From contig JAXQJY010000019.1 of NCBI GenBank assembly GCA_037042185.1, positions 248,001-312,000 of the forward strand: DNA of 64,000 bases, in the 5' to 3' direction. The first letter of the stretch is position 1, and every line of letters begins with the position of its first letter. A model generated the notes under the pieces. The model did no database searches and was not told the DNA's origin. It saw nothing but the letters and a program-made list of their open reading frames with translations. This document shows, in pieces, positions 41,863 through 54,400 of the stretch. Origin of the DNA: Sordariomycetes sp. S80-01Y (lineage: Eukaryota; Ascomycota; Sordariomycetes). The position numbers and the translations under genes were made by a program.

Positions 41863-42683
41863 GGTAACTAGATTCGCACAATAGCTTGATAATCAACTCG
41901 AGACAGTGAAAGCTTGAGCCACTACCTTAGGAATAGCAGAGGGAATTTAAACTACAGACAAATGTGGCGCCATGTTAAATATGTCAGCCATTTCACGCGT
42001 GACCAGTAGAGCGTTGGCAGAGGAGCTGCATCCGTGCTCGACGCTGACACACACTGACTGCTATGCCGGCCTCGCACCAGCATTTTAGACGTGCTAAAAC
42101 ACGCGTATGCAGGAGATATAAAACGTCAACAAATACTTGTCCTGATCATAATCCTGGGAAACGTTAATCTTGGATTCAGCCTATGCAAGGACCACTGAGC
42201 TTGCTTTGGAAACAGCGCTGTGCATTACAAGATCGACGATGATGAGATTTTGTAGCTCTATTAGGGGTGCACATTTTCCCCTGTAGCATCGAGCCGGACT
42301 GGAGGGGAGTCCCCCCTAAGACGGGAAATCGGGGGCAACTGAGCAACTAGTGTCCGCCGTCCTCGCGGTGGATCCACAAAGTCTATCCTGGGACGACCGC
42401 ACACTCACATTGTCTTCTACATAGCTCCCTCGACGCTCATCCGCGCAAAGTCATGTCGTCTACTTCTCATCGACTGATCGAGACTACACAGGCTGTATAA
42501 ACCACATACTTATCACGTTCCAGGCTTTGCCAACAGCGATGTGAAGTGTCCGAGCAAGCTATGATCTTCGTTGGATGCGTCTTATCTATAATAGCCCGCA
42601 GGGGTAGTGACTGGATCTAAACAACAATTTCGATTCCAAAGACACGGCGATTATTGTACGGATACATGGCCACCCTAGCTTTC
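41863..42683. other. Intergenic region upstream of the MFS pseudogene
   Basis: 821 bp with no gene recognised. It holds the 3' flank of the secreted protein gene and the old promoter of the MFS pseudogene. Confidence 0.45.
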
Positions 42684-43748
42684 TCAACACACGTTGAAGC
42701 TACCGTCACCCGTCAAGTCCCAGCTGATATTCTCTCCACAAGGCTCCTCACGCACCGAGTTGCCGTTGACCTCTAGGCTGACCGAGATATCACGGTTGTT
42801 GGGGAACTCATCGCGGGCTGCCAGACGAACCTCGCCACCTCCGTTGACAACGCCGCCAAGGATAGAAAGGTTGTAGCAGTTCTCGATCAAGACGGCATTG
42901 TTGCCATTGTCGGCCAGGTCAACGTTACCGATCTCAGCGGCGCCGGACTGTGAAACACAGAACACACCCCGACCACCACCGCGCGAGACGACGCTATCGA
43001 CGTAGATGTTGGTTCCATAGCTTCCATCGGCCTGTTGGCCGTTGTTGTTGGCGAAACGGAGGGTGGCATATCCGGTGCCAGCAGCGACGTTATCGCCATC
43101 GACCAGACCAACATTGGCGTTGGTGGTTTCCTGAATCAGAAGACCGCACTCACCGACGTCGCGAGCAATGACAGAGCCGATCTCGAGGCCGTCAATGTTC
43201 CACGTCTCGACGGCGTGGCTGCCGGCGCCAGTGACGGTGATGGTTCCCATGACGACGTTGGCGCTGGGGGCTTCGTCACGTTCAAATCGGATGCCGAGGC
43301 CTCCGCTGAGGTTCATTGTGATGTCCCCCAGGGTCAGGTCGGTAGCACCGTAGAAGCGCATTCCGAAGTACGGCGCACCTGTCATGGTGAGGTACGGGAT
43401 GGACGCACCCACAGTGTCCAGAGACTCAACAGCACCTCGGCCGGCGTTGTTGCCGACATCAATCACTCCACATCCTTCGAAGGTCTTGCCACTGCCAACC
43501 GAGATGGTCCCAGCGCCAATTGCGCCGTCAGCCAGCACGGAGACACGCTGACCCTCGCTGATGGTGTCAAGGGCGGTCTGGATGGCGGCGAGATAGTCGG
43601 AGCCAGAGTACACGCTGGAACCGCCGACGGTAGCGTCGTAAGTTCCGCCCTCGCCGGTGACGGTGCCGTCAGGCGACCCAGAGCCGCATTGGGCGTGGAT
43701 GGTCGAGGCAAGCCCCAAGGCTGCTGCGAGGACAAGTGTTCGAACCAT
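42684..43748 (-). CDS. Secreted right-handed beta-helix protein (pectin-lyase-fold-like)
   Basis: A single exon of 354 residues from the first true ATG (MVRTLVLAAALGLASTIHAQ), which forms a clean signal peptide ending near AQ. The mature part begins CGSGSPDGTVTG and contains repeating short beta segments rich in Gly, Asn, Val and Ile (ISVGSGKTFEGCGVIDVGNNAGRGAVES, LTMTGAPYFGMRFYGATDLTLGDITMNLSGGLGIRF, SHAVETWNIDGLEIGSVIARDVGECGLLIQ, GGGRGVFCVSQSG, NNAVLIENCYNLSILGG, EFPNNRDISVSL). This is the pattern of a parallel beta-helix as in pectate lyases and polygalacturonases. Cysteines near the ends suggest disulfides. I cannot place it in a named CAZy family. Extracellular polysaccharide binding or cleavage is likely but unproven. 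Confidence 0.8.
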   Translation of the reverse strand: MVRTLVLAAALGLASTIHAQCGSGSPDGTVTGEGGTYDATVGGSSVYSGSDYLAAIQTALDTISEGQRVSVLADGAIGAGTISVGSGKTFEGCGVIDVGNNAGRGAVESLDTVGASIPYLTMTGAPYFGMRFYGATDLTLGDITMNLSGGLGIRFERDEAPSANVVMGTITVTGAGSHAVETWNIDGLEIGSVIARDVGECGLLIQETTNANVGLVDGDNVAAGTGYATLRFANNNGQQADGSYGTNIYVDSVVSRGGGRGVFCVSQSGAAEIGNVDLADNGNNAVLIENCYNLSILGGVVNGGGEVRLAARDEFPNNRDISVSLEVNGNSVREEPCGENISWDLTGDGSFNVC

Positions 43749-44708
43749 GATCGCTTGGTGCACACAGATGTTGTGGTCAAGGAGGGAGCTAGCTGGTCAA
43801 GGTGGCAGGGGCATAGGGAGCTGTAAAATCCCTGGAGATACCCGCCTTTATATCGTTCACGCGCGATGATCCTCGCCGCCTAGTTTCACTGAAAGTTTCC
43901 GTTCAAGGACTGTTATTAGAGGAAGATTAAACATGAAACAGCTGCGGCGGAGCAATCGGGCCCGGGGAGCCCAGTAGGCGGTTCTTCCCCACATGATGAT
44001 GAGCTTGAGACCTCTGTTGAAGCCCCCTCGGTAGATGCTCCAGTAGGACGGCACTTACATGCGGACGACGTGATCCGACTGGTCTGTGGCTACGGGTGTG
44101 CTTAGCGCACCAATGTGTGTCGACGGATACGGTAGCTATGGCAGTGGTGCCAATTGGCCAAGCGCCGCTTGGTCGGAGCCACCAATTCCGTTTCGCATTT
44201 GACAGGGCATAACAAGGCTGAGACGAGGCACGGCACGCCGTAGAGTCAAAACGAGCACGACTTGGGCGAGTCTGCCGCCCTAAAGACTGCAACCCAAGCC
44301 TCCAGAATCCTTGTCGAATATGCATGAAACGGCATGGTGTCGCAGAAGATACTTGAAGCACCACCCCTGATTGCCTAACCCGGAACGCTTGACACGACAC
44401 AATCTCGCGGACTCGGGAGAACTAGCGGCATTCGCTACAATGCGGCCCGAGACTACTGGGTTCCCCGCGTTGTGAAGAGTGCTGATCACAGCTTAAATCG
44501 ACGCGAACCTCGTCCGTTGGTCGAAGAGGTTTAGTGGTTTGCCAAATGCAACTGTAAATTCCCCGTGCCGCGTTGAGAAACTTTCCTGCAATCCACACGA
44601 CCGTCGTGAGCGAAGCTTGTTGGTGCACGCATGCCTAGCCGTAATCTTTTACTCCCGTCCACTTGGGGCTAGTCCGTGGTATCAAGGGAGTTAAGCAAAG
44701 AATCGTGC
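43749..44708. other. Intergenic region
   Basis: 960 bp between two minus-strand genes. Open frames (for example 43927-44400) lack motifs. No RNA gene seen. Confidence 0.45.
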
Positions 44709-45941
44709 TCACGCACTGTTGCCAAAGAACTTTGTAATTTTCTGCGAGCCGGCAGCGTCGGTCTTGCTCCGCGTCTTGGCTTGGTTGTTCGTCGCACTGA
44801 TTTTCTTGGTTGTCATTTGCTTCTTTGGTGGACTTCCCCGGGCAACCTCTGGCTCGGGCTGGCGTTTCCTCGGGGGTGTTGCTTTCGCCCCCTTTTCCTC
44901 CGTCTCGACCTCTGCGATTGGCTCCTTTTGAGGCGTTCCAGCAATCCTCACCGTAGAGTCGGATTTCTTCTGAGCATTGGCAAAGAAATTGGCAATGTTG
45001 GACTTGTTCTCCTTGCTATCCAAGGGTATAATGAAGGAGGGCGAGTTATTGCCTACTTTCCCCACCTCCTTCGACACTGGATAGATGTCCAACTCGCCTG
45101 CGAATGGCTTCAGTAGATTCTGGAGGTCTTTTGACCACTCGTGTCGCTGAGGGTTCAGCCAGGTACGAATCTGCTCGGAGCCAGGGTCTAGAATGACTGG
45201 CATCCTGTCATGGATGAACTTCATTTGTTTGTTGGCGTCGGTGGTGATAACAGTGTATGTGTAAGTCTTCTCGTCGGAGTCTGCCATTGTTATCAGCATC
45301 TCCATAGGCAAATTTTCTATGTCATGTTTACCTTCGTACTTGACACAGTCCCATAAGCCTGCAAAGCACATCAAACCGCCATCTCGTCGCCTGATGAAGT
45401 GAGGCAGCTTGTCTTTGGGCCCCGTCTTGAGCCACTCGAAGAATCCTTGCGCTATGACTATGCATCTCTTTCTGGCTTTCATGGTCGCCCACATGCCGCC
45501 AGGTGTGCTGAGTGAATCGTCTCTACAGTTGATCGAGCGCATGATCGTGCCGTAATCTGGGTTGCGCTTCGTCCAAAATGGGATCAGTCCCCATTTCATA
45601 GACTGAAGCTTGTACTCGGGCTTTTCCTCTGCATCGCCAGACTTTGACTCTTCATTTGAATCGGTTATGTCAGTATCTTGCTCCTTGTGGCGAGCTTCAC
45701 GATGTGGTCCAGCGCCCCAATCTGGAGTGTCGGCTCGGTAGACAATCCCGTGATAACCTGGCGCGAAATTATAGGACTGACGAGGCGCACCATTGCCCTC
45801 ATCTGGCGGAAGATCATCGACGGGCATATCGTTGTCCATGAGCATCTGACGCACCTGGCTCGGAGTCTGCACGTTCCGTCAGTGAGGATGCATGTGAAGC
45901 TTGACTATCCTTACTAGATTTAGCGCGTAGCGCCCACACAT
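44709..45941 (-). CDS. SRAP-domain protein, HMCES/YedK type
   Basis: Exon 1 is 27 nt (45941-45915, MCGRYALNL) and exon 2 is 45866-44709, with a 48-nt intron (GTAAGG...GTGCAG) between them, giving 394 residues. Splicing matters because the catalytic Cys2 is in the tiny first exon. SRAP proteins bind single-stranded DNA at abasic sites and form a protective covalent crosslink through Cys2. Other family blocks are visible: NFAPGYHGIVYRAD, MKWGLIPFWTK, INCRDDSLSTPGGMWATMKARKRCIVIAQGFFEWLK (catalytic Glu) and MKFIHDRMPVIL (catalytic His). The C-terminal 110 residues are basic and disordered and end QKITKFFGNSA, a PCNA-interacting-like motif. A nuclear genome-maintenance role is likely. Confidence 0.93.
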
Positions 45942-46301
45942 CTTGAAATAGACACAGAATCACGGTCCTGCCGCAATCTTCTTCTTCACGTGTTCGTTCG
46001 TCAGGTTCGATGAGATGATGATGGTCGCTGTTACAAGTGAGGTGAGGAGGCTTAGTGACTGCCCAATACGGAGTCACGTGGCTAGCGTCATCGACGAGCA
46101 CTACGAGGTGCTGAGTGAGGTACGGTCTCCTCCTTTTTCTGAGGATCAAGTGCACCTGACAAGGGAGTCACGTTAATCGCAAGCCACCCCCATGGAATCT
46201 TACAGAGAAGAGTCGGGCTTGTGTTTATATTCATTCACACTGCGCCAGGCGCCCGACACCCCGTAGCTATTGTTTCCTCCACCGTCGCTTGCTTCCTCCG
46301 C
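45942..46301. other. Gap between RPC160 and the SRAP gene
   Basis: 360 bp between two minus-strand genes. It should hold the RPC160 3' UTR and SRAP promoter. Nothing specific seen. Confidence 0.4.
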
Positions 46302-49300
46302 TCATACCCTCCGACTGCGGTTCTTCTTCTTGGCTGCAAACTCCTGATTCCACACATCCTCAAATATCGTCTTCTTCTGCTTCAGCTGTCCCGGTCTGAC
46401 GCCTAACCGACGGACAACTTGGAAGGCTCCAGTCCCAACCTTCATTGTCTGTCCCATAATGATACATTCAGAGACACCCTCAATCATATCTGTCTTCATG
46501 CCCGCTGCCGCTTCGAACAAATGGTCCGGCGTCTTCTCGAAGGATGCGAGCTGAAGAACACTGTCTCGCATCTTTGACAGGCCAAAACGCGTGATGCCAA
46601 GGACTTCGCCCTTGTATGTCATTACATCAGCCAGAAGCTGCATGTGTCGAGGATCGATGCCCATGTCACCCATGACCTCTCCTATTTCATCGGCAATGGT
46701 AGTTCTGGCAGCCTCGATGCCCAAGATCTCTTTACATTCCATAACGTTATTGGTGCGGGTGCGTGTTCCGATGACACCTTCCGTCGTCATGCAAGCGCGC
46801 AGACCATATCCTTCGACGAGTACCGTGTGTAGGCTTTGTTCAGATGTCTGGATGATGGCTCGTGTAGCGTCGGGATAACCGGAGATGGGTACAGATGGCA
46901 ACGCCCGGCGAAGGAAGTTTGCCCTCAGGAGCATATCGCCCTCATCGGCCGCTGTCTTAGTCTTGGTGACGGTCCGCTTAACCGCCATGGTGCTGCCGTC
47001 GCGTACGCGAATGACGATCCGCTCGCCGTTGACAGACAGGTCCTCCCGCTTGACTTTGAGCTTCTTCTGACTACATACCGCCTCGGCTATGTCGACGACC
47101 CCGATACCAAGGTGCATGTCAGATAGGGCTGCAGTGTCAATCTGGAGAACCACGTTTCCCTCGCTCGTCCGCCACTCATCTTCGACATATCGGAGGACAT
47201 CGGAAACGTAGGTCTTCTCAATACGGCCCTTGACGACTTTGGCAGCCTCGATCTGCTTGTCGTTCAGAAGAGGGCATGTGATAACGGGCGTGCTAATCGC
47301 TTTTGAAGCATTAATAATCTCCTTGATACGCGGGACACCCTGCGTGATACTCATGCCGGCAACACCAGCAAAATGGAAAGTCTTTAGAGTCATCTGAGTA
47401 CCGGGTTCACCGATTGATTGGGCACCAACGGCGCCGACAGCGTGGCCAGGCTCCACGTGAGCCTTCTTGTACTTCTCCAGGCAGAGGCGGATGAACAGTC
47501 GTAATGTGGTCGCCGAAACCTTTGCAGTGCGGTCCGCGTGGTCCTGGGCGGTGTCTCTGACCATTTCTTCACCCTCAAAACCAGCAAGCTTACGAACTTT
47601 ATCGAGTTTGGAAGCCATGCCCTCAACATGGTTCTCGATTGCTCGCAAGAAGTTCCTTGCACTCTCGTGCTCATCAACCGCGTAATCGCTTTGATCCGCG
47701 TAGTCGAGAAGTTCGTTATTGAGGAGGCCGTGTCGAGGGAATCTCTTCCGCTCGACAGCAAGCATGGAGTCACAGAATTGTCGGATCTCATCCGGAGACA
47801 AGGATTTCTCGTCGTTGTCCCAGGTCAAAGCCTCAGCGTGTGTCCATGTCCTCTGGAAATGCACGGGCTCAGCTGAACCCTCCATATCCACAGGGTCAAG
47901 CTTGTCGGCGCCAAACTGGAACTGCACGATACCACCACCCGAGGTTCGAACTGTATCATCGTACTGCGTTGACAGATCTTCCAAAGACTTCATGAGACGC
48001 CGTGACATGTAGCCTGTCTCTGCAGTCTTGACAGCGGTGTCGACAAGACCTTCTCTACCAGACATAGCATGGAAGAGGAACTCGGTGGGTACCAAGCCGG
48101 AGTAGAAGCTGTTTTTGACGAAACCCTTTGATGGAGGCTGCCGTGCGTTCTTGTGAAAATGAGGCAAACTTCGGTCCTGGAAGCCATCAGGCACACGAGA
48201 ACCGCCGATAATCTGCTGACCGACCAGGGCAACCATTTGCGCCACGTTGATATCAGAACCTTTCGAGCCGGATTTGGCCATAATCAAGGGCGCGTTGTTC
48301 CGACTAAGAGTGTCGACACAGTACGAACCAGCTTGCTGTCGAACCTTCGACAAGATACCAGATATGGCGTTCTCAAGCGTTTGCTCCATGTTGCAACCGG
48401 CTGCCTTATCAAGCTTGCCTTGCTTGAACTTTGTGATCAAGTCATCGCACTGCTTGTAGGCCACTGACACCAGGATTTCTTTCTCGTCCTTTAGACTCTG
48501 TGTTGGGAAGACGTCTCCAACACCGATTGAGAAGCCTCGGTTGGTGAGTTGTCGAGCACAGAGCTTGGCCAGCCGATTCATGGCAGTGACTGCCTCGTCA
48601 GGTCCGAAGTCACGCAAAATGACGTAAAATATCGAGTCCTTCTTGCCGGACCCAACAGTTGACTTGTCCATTCGCCCACACATGACCTCTGAGTTGCGGA
48701 CTACTAGCCATCCATCGTTCGGGCACATGTCGGGGCATTGCCCGGGACGGGCTTTGTAAGCTCTACACTTGGCGTCGAAATTGATCTTTACAGGTGAGTC
48801 CTTGTTTGGCCTCATGAGAATGCTAAACACCTGCTTCCCTGTCCACAGCGCTTGTGGCTTGATAATGGCAGGCGGTGGAAGTTCAAGGTGTGTCTTGCCG
48901 TCCATCATGTGCATGCACATGTACGTGAACGTTTTGCGGTCGAAAAAGCGATCCTTTGCACTCAGCAAGAAAGCTGCTGTGATGAAATCTTGAGTGGCGG
49001 CAATGATGGGCTCTCCGTTCTTCGGTGTCGCGAGATTGTGCTTCACACCCATCAAGTTGATGGCCTCAGCACGAGCCTCTTCCGTTTGGGGTACGTGAAG
49101 GTTCATCTCGTCTCCGTCGAAATCGGCGTTATAAGGACTGCAAACACACTCATTCAATCTGAAAGTCCTCCAAGGACGGACCTTAACCAGGTGGCTCATA
49201 ATACTGAGCTTATGAAGCGACGGTTGACGGTTGAAGAGAACGACATCGCCATCTTCTAGATGACGCTCGACAACATCACCAGCTGCCAAGTGGCGGGCTG

Positions 49301-50717
49301 CGATGTCTCTGTTGCCAAACTTGAGATTTGTCTTGTAGGTGCCCTCTTCGGAATCCTGCCTGATGACGGCCTGAGCACCTGGCCAGACGTCCGGCCCATT
49401 CCTCACGCACTGCCTCAGTTTTTCGAGGTTGTGTCGATTGACTCTCTCCGGATATGTCAGATTCTTGGCTACCAGTTGAGGGACCGCAACCTGATCGACA
49501 CCAAGATTGGGGTCAGGGGAAATAACCGTCCGTCCTGAAAAGTCCACACGCTTTCCTGACAAGTTGCCACGGAAGCGACCTTGCTTTCCCTTCAGCCGCT
49601 GACAAAACCCTCTGGTCGTCTTCCCGAAGCCAGGCTGCTGCAGCCCAGGAACATCACTGTTGACGTACAGCGCGATCTGCGTCTGCATGTACTCCCATTG
49701 CTCCATGATGGTCTGTACAGGAGATCCCTTCTGCAGCGCCGCACGGATCATACCACTAACCCAAACGATGTCCGCCAATTTGGTCGTCAAATCATCCTCG
49801 GTACTGGCATTATCCTGGGCGACGGATGGCCGAATGCACACTGGCGGCGCAGGGAGAAATTGCCAGATGAACATCTCTGGTCTGCCCTCGGTCGGGTCGA
49901 GACCCAAAAGCTCGCAATCCGTCGGGCTAATCATTTTGAAAAGATTTAGCACTCGGAGAGGGTTCAGGTCTTCCATAGCCTTCCTGACGTGCTTCTCGAG
50001 CTCGGGGTTTTCAGATCGTGCCTCGGCGAACGAACCATCGAATTTGATCTTGCTTGGTGGTGGGACCTTTTTCGCTGAAGTTGATTTGTTGTAGGCGACG
50101 AACTTGTCGTGGGTCAGCTTGAGGACACCAATTTTCCTGATTTGTCCATTGAGAGCGCCACAGTAAGGGCAGGTCTTGATCTTGCGGCATTGCTCGTTAA
50201 TTCTCTTGCAGATCTGCGTTCGTCGTAGGTTGTCCAAGCCTGGCCGCCTCAGCTCCTTCAGGAATGACCGTCGCTCGGGTTCCTCCAAGAGAACATGTCC
50301 GCAGTCTTTGCAGATCTCTTGTAGGATTGACATGATGAAGCGGAGATAGCCAACATGGAATGCCGGTAGAGGAAGGCGGATGTGGCCGAAATGACCCGTA
50401 CAGTTACTCAGGTTTTCCTGGCAAGTCGAGCACTTGCCCTGCTTACTCGACGTTCCCAGTCGGGGGTCGAGCGGTCCATGACGATCGGGTGCGCGGTTGT
50501 TTTCGATGTCGTACAGTAGTCGGTTCGATACCTCGAGGACGGCCTGGTTCGCGATGTCCTGATTCGATCTGGGAGAAGACTTGTCAGCACCGTCACCCCG
50601 TAGTCGCATGGAAGCGCCCGAGTTTCCTTACTGGATACCAAATTTGATCCCCTTGAAGTGCTTGGGCAGCTTGTCAACAAGCTGCTGCTTGTTAGGTCTG
50701 TCAGCCGAGATGGCCAT
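46302..50717 (-). CDS. RPC160: DNA-directed RNA polymerase III largest subunit
   Basis: Exon 1 (50717-50632) and exon 2 (50568-46302), with a 63-nt intron (GTAAGG...CTCCCAG, phase 2), encode 1450 residues. The start lies in ACCATGG and gives MAISADRPNKQQLVDKLPKHFKGIKFGIQ. The protein is the catalytic core of RNA polymerase III (tRNA, 5S, U6). Zinc site CSTCQENLSNCTGHFGH is near residue 72, and CKDC and CPYCG follow. The catalytic loop YNADFDGDEMNLH lies near residue 504. The bridge-helix/trigger-loop block GHAVGAVGAQSIGEPGTQMTLKTFHFAGVAGMSITQGVPRIKEIIN is of Pol III type. The C terminus has MGQTMKVGTGAFQV, and the gene ends with a basic tail KKKNRSRRV. No breaks. Confidence 0.97.
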
Positions 50718-51425
50718 GGTATCGTCGCGGGGTCCGGCGGCCCGGAGCGCGCTTCGACTTTAGCAGCTGGCGGGAGACGCTGGCGACCAGGATCATAAGC
50801 TGGCGATGCGTCGATCTGTGGCGTCTAGTCGAGCGGCGGACATGGCAAGGCAAAGCGCGGTGCGATTAACGCGGTCGGTAGTTCATGCGTCGTCGTTTTC
50901 CAGTTGAAGCTGTCGCAAAAATTCTGGAATGGAGCGGGTGGCGGGGCCGCTGTAGTTCACCATCGATTCTCGTGCCCCACCATTTTACAGACAGGCTCGA
51001 GCAAGCATCGACATTGCCGCTACCGGCGTGACTCTTCAAGTTAATACTGCGGAGAGAGGTGCACAGCATCCCGGCGACTCTATCACATGATACTTCTATC
51101 TCTCATCTAGAATTGAGATCTGCATATCTCAAATACGTATCTCACGAACCATGAGGTCTGGCACAACAAACGTCGTGTCCACGCGCTACTGAGTGGGTGC
51201 CAGAAGAGAACCTCATGTCTGCGATTCAGGCCTGTCCCTTCGCTGTCCAACAATTCCTACGTTACCCTTCGACCGACTCGACAAGAGTTGAGACAAGATG
51301 AAGTGATTCACGTCCACGTCTGCCCAATACCCCATATGCGACGCAATAGTATTAATCGGGTTGAAATCGAGAACGCTCCTGGTAACCATTTAGCGACATC
51401 TAGCGAACTCCGAACACAAGACCAC
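50718..51425. other. RPC160 upstream region and 3' flank of the phospholipase gene
   Basis: 708 bp. Contains the RPC160 promoter (both neighbours are on the minus strand). No other element recognised. Confidence 0.45.
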
Positions 51426-54400
51426 TTACTCCTGGATGCTGTAATCGACCCGACCGTTTCGGTTTAGAGCCCGCACCTTGGCTTCTTCTGCCCGCATCCT
51501 GCGCAGCTTGCGTGCCGCCTCTTGAGCCTCCCCTGTTGCCTCCTGCGGCGTCTCGGCGCGCTTCTTCTGGAATTGCGAAAAGAGCGTCTCAAGCTCGTCA
51601 TCGATCAGCGTGGCGTCGTTACCGCTGGCGCCAGTCGAGTCTGCTAGTTGCTTCTTGCGCTCGTCGGTCTGCTCTCCCATCTTCTTCGCCTTGTCGGCAA
51701 TCGCTCCTCCTTCCGAGATGTTAGTCCCAGCACCTGGTGGCTGTTTCTGCTGGGTCTGAGCCTGGTCAGTCATGCGCGCTACTTCCTCGCTGGTCAGGCC
51801 AAGGCTTCGGTTTAGCATGTTGCTTGCAATCCCAGCGCTGAGACTCGACCAAAGACCACTAACGCTTTGACCAATCGTTGCGCCGATGCCAGTCAGCCCT
51901 TGGTTCGCAGCGGTCAGTATGCCCTTCTTGGTATACGGCAGACCCTGTGGCTTCAGTGAACTCATCGCCGGGGATATGAGGGGCTCTAGGCGGTAGCTGA
52001 TGGGATCTGAAGGATGAAAGATGTTGAATAGCTGCCGGGCTTTTGGCGACACTACTGTGAACGAACGATCGTTGCCAGGGTGTGGCACCTCGGCAGTGCC
52101 ACCCATCGGGGCGGCCAAAAAGGGGTCGTCTTGCAAACCCTCCATGAGGGGGTCAGCAGAGGTTCCCATGCGCATAGCCTGGCGCGCAGCTATTGTCCTA
52201 GGAATGTATTGTCAGCCTCCAGGCACATTTCCCTAGAAACGAAGAGATCCCACTCACCTCCCCTCCAGCATTTCGAACAGCCCGATAGGCGATCCTAGAC
52301 AGTAGAAGTCTTCGACTTCGAAATCAAGGGCCATCTTTCGATCGTTATCCTTGGATGAGGGTGGCTCCTGTCGCCCCTGCGAGGGCCAGAATCGCAACGG
52401 ATTCCTGGCTCCTTCAGGCTTTTCATCCTTTTGTCGACAAAGAATATCAAACAAGATAGCTGACCCAAGCGAGTGGCCCATGACGTGAACTTTGCCCTTG
52501 AAGTCTGGATTTCGAGCTCGGTATAGACCTAGGATCCTGTTGCACTCTTTGAGCACAATCCTAGATATCTGCGAGCGATAGGAGCTTTGGTACAGCAACA
52601 CGTCTAGCGCCAGGTCTGATATCAAGGAGCGGGCAAACGCGACACCCTCCACAGTGATGTCTTCAAGCGACGGATCTGCATAGAAATCAGCCTCAACCTA
52701 TCACCAAACTAAACGGTCGCTGAACGTACAGCCGTGATCTTCATCGTCGGCATCGCCTAGATCATGCTCGCCACGCTTCTGACGTTGCTTTGGGAAGTCG
52801 AGTAAATGTCGCCAGCAGACTGGAAGTACCTGCACACGGCAGTTTCCGTGCATGGCGCCAAGCTCAGAGTTCAAAGCTTTCAGATCTGCCGAGCTGGCAT
52901 AGACTGACTTGAGGGTCTTACGTAGTATGTTAACGTCATGCACGAAGTTGACGCTCTCCATCCTAGCGCATCGTCAATACATTAGGGGAAACTTGGGCCG
53001 GAGAGATTGCCTTTACCGTAAGCTTAGCTGTTGCCCGATACCGTGGGTAACCAGAATCAGATGATCGACCTCGCGCTCTTGAGTCTCGCCTGCTTGTGCA
53101 TGGTAGTCCTGCATTTCCTGCTCCTGCCGCTGCTGCATCTGCTCTTCCGCGTTGCCGCCTTGCCCACCTCCCTCCATCAAAGAAGATAACTGTCGTTGCA
53201 ACCTCGAATGGGGGGCTTCGACGCCCTGGTCCGGGAGATCGGTAGGCCTGGACGGTTCCGCGACTGAGCTCCTGGTGGCTGGCGGGGCCGACCTGCGCTT
53301 CAGAATTTTCTGCTGTCTCACGTCCAGTCCAAGGGTATCTTCGCTTCCCGAGGCGTTTTCATCTTTCTCCTTTTCTTTGCTCTTCCCCTTAGTGTCCTTC
53401 TCCTTCGACTTGGAAAGCTCCACGAAGCCGCGGGTCAGTTTGACGCCGCTCATGTAGCCGCCCCCAGCGAAGCGCTCATACACTGAGGATGTGACCCATG
53501 ACAACATAGTATCGGAAGAAAGCCAAGCGGTTGATGCATCTTGATAAGTGGCTAAATTGTTCATGTAGGTTCCGAACAAACGATGCGACTGCGGCTGAGC
53601 CGGGGAGGGATTGAGTGAAGATGAAGCAGCGTGGCCTTTTTGCTGAGGCTCCTTTGTACTGGCCTTCCTGGCAGCGTCTGTAGCTGCTCTGAGATCCTCA
53701 TTTGAAGGCTTCGGTGTTGCTCTCGACGTGTTTGATTGACTCCGGGAGCGCACTGGTTTGTTAAATCAGATATGCAGCCACTTTGTCCCTACACATCAAC
53801 ATACCTGGATTGAGCCAGGGTTTGAACTTGAGATAGCCCTTCACAAAGTCTTAGTCGTAAATTCGTCCATTTAGGTTTAATATGATTACCTCCTCCAACT
53901 GCGCTGCGAGATTCTCTTCACATGGCTTGAGTGCTGAGCCTTCGTGGAAGAACCACGTTCCGCGACGCACTGCGATATAATTAGCTACGTCGCGCGTGTG
54001 GGAGGGACCCGAACCAACCCTCGTACACAGGACCCAACCAGTACACAGGTTCCAGCTCTCTCTGGGGGATGTTGACGTCAAAAAGGTAGTCTTCATTAAC
54101 TGGTACCTTAGCTCCGGCTGGGTCGCTCTCACGGTCTTTGCCGTGGCGGCTCTTTCGATCGGCTTGCGCATCGGTCGCTGGACTATCCTCTGAGCCTCCA
54201 GACTGCTCAGCATTCTCACTTGCTTCGAGAAGCCTTTGGTATCGATTTTCGAGTGCCTTTGAATCAGCTACCGAGAACGCAGAAAACTTCTTGGGCTGAC
54301 TAGGCGGCTTCGTGGCCCCTGGTTTTGAAGGCCCCTTTACCCACTGCGGTTTCCGCTTAGGGACCTATCAGCCGTTAGCATCCAACGTTTCCCCGACACT

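Noticed and set aside
43035-43826. 263-codon plus-strand open frame opposite the beta-helix gene
   Set aside because: It is antisense to a gene with a clear signal peptide and beta-helix rungs; composition is that of a shadow frame.
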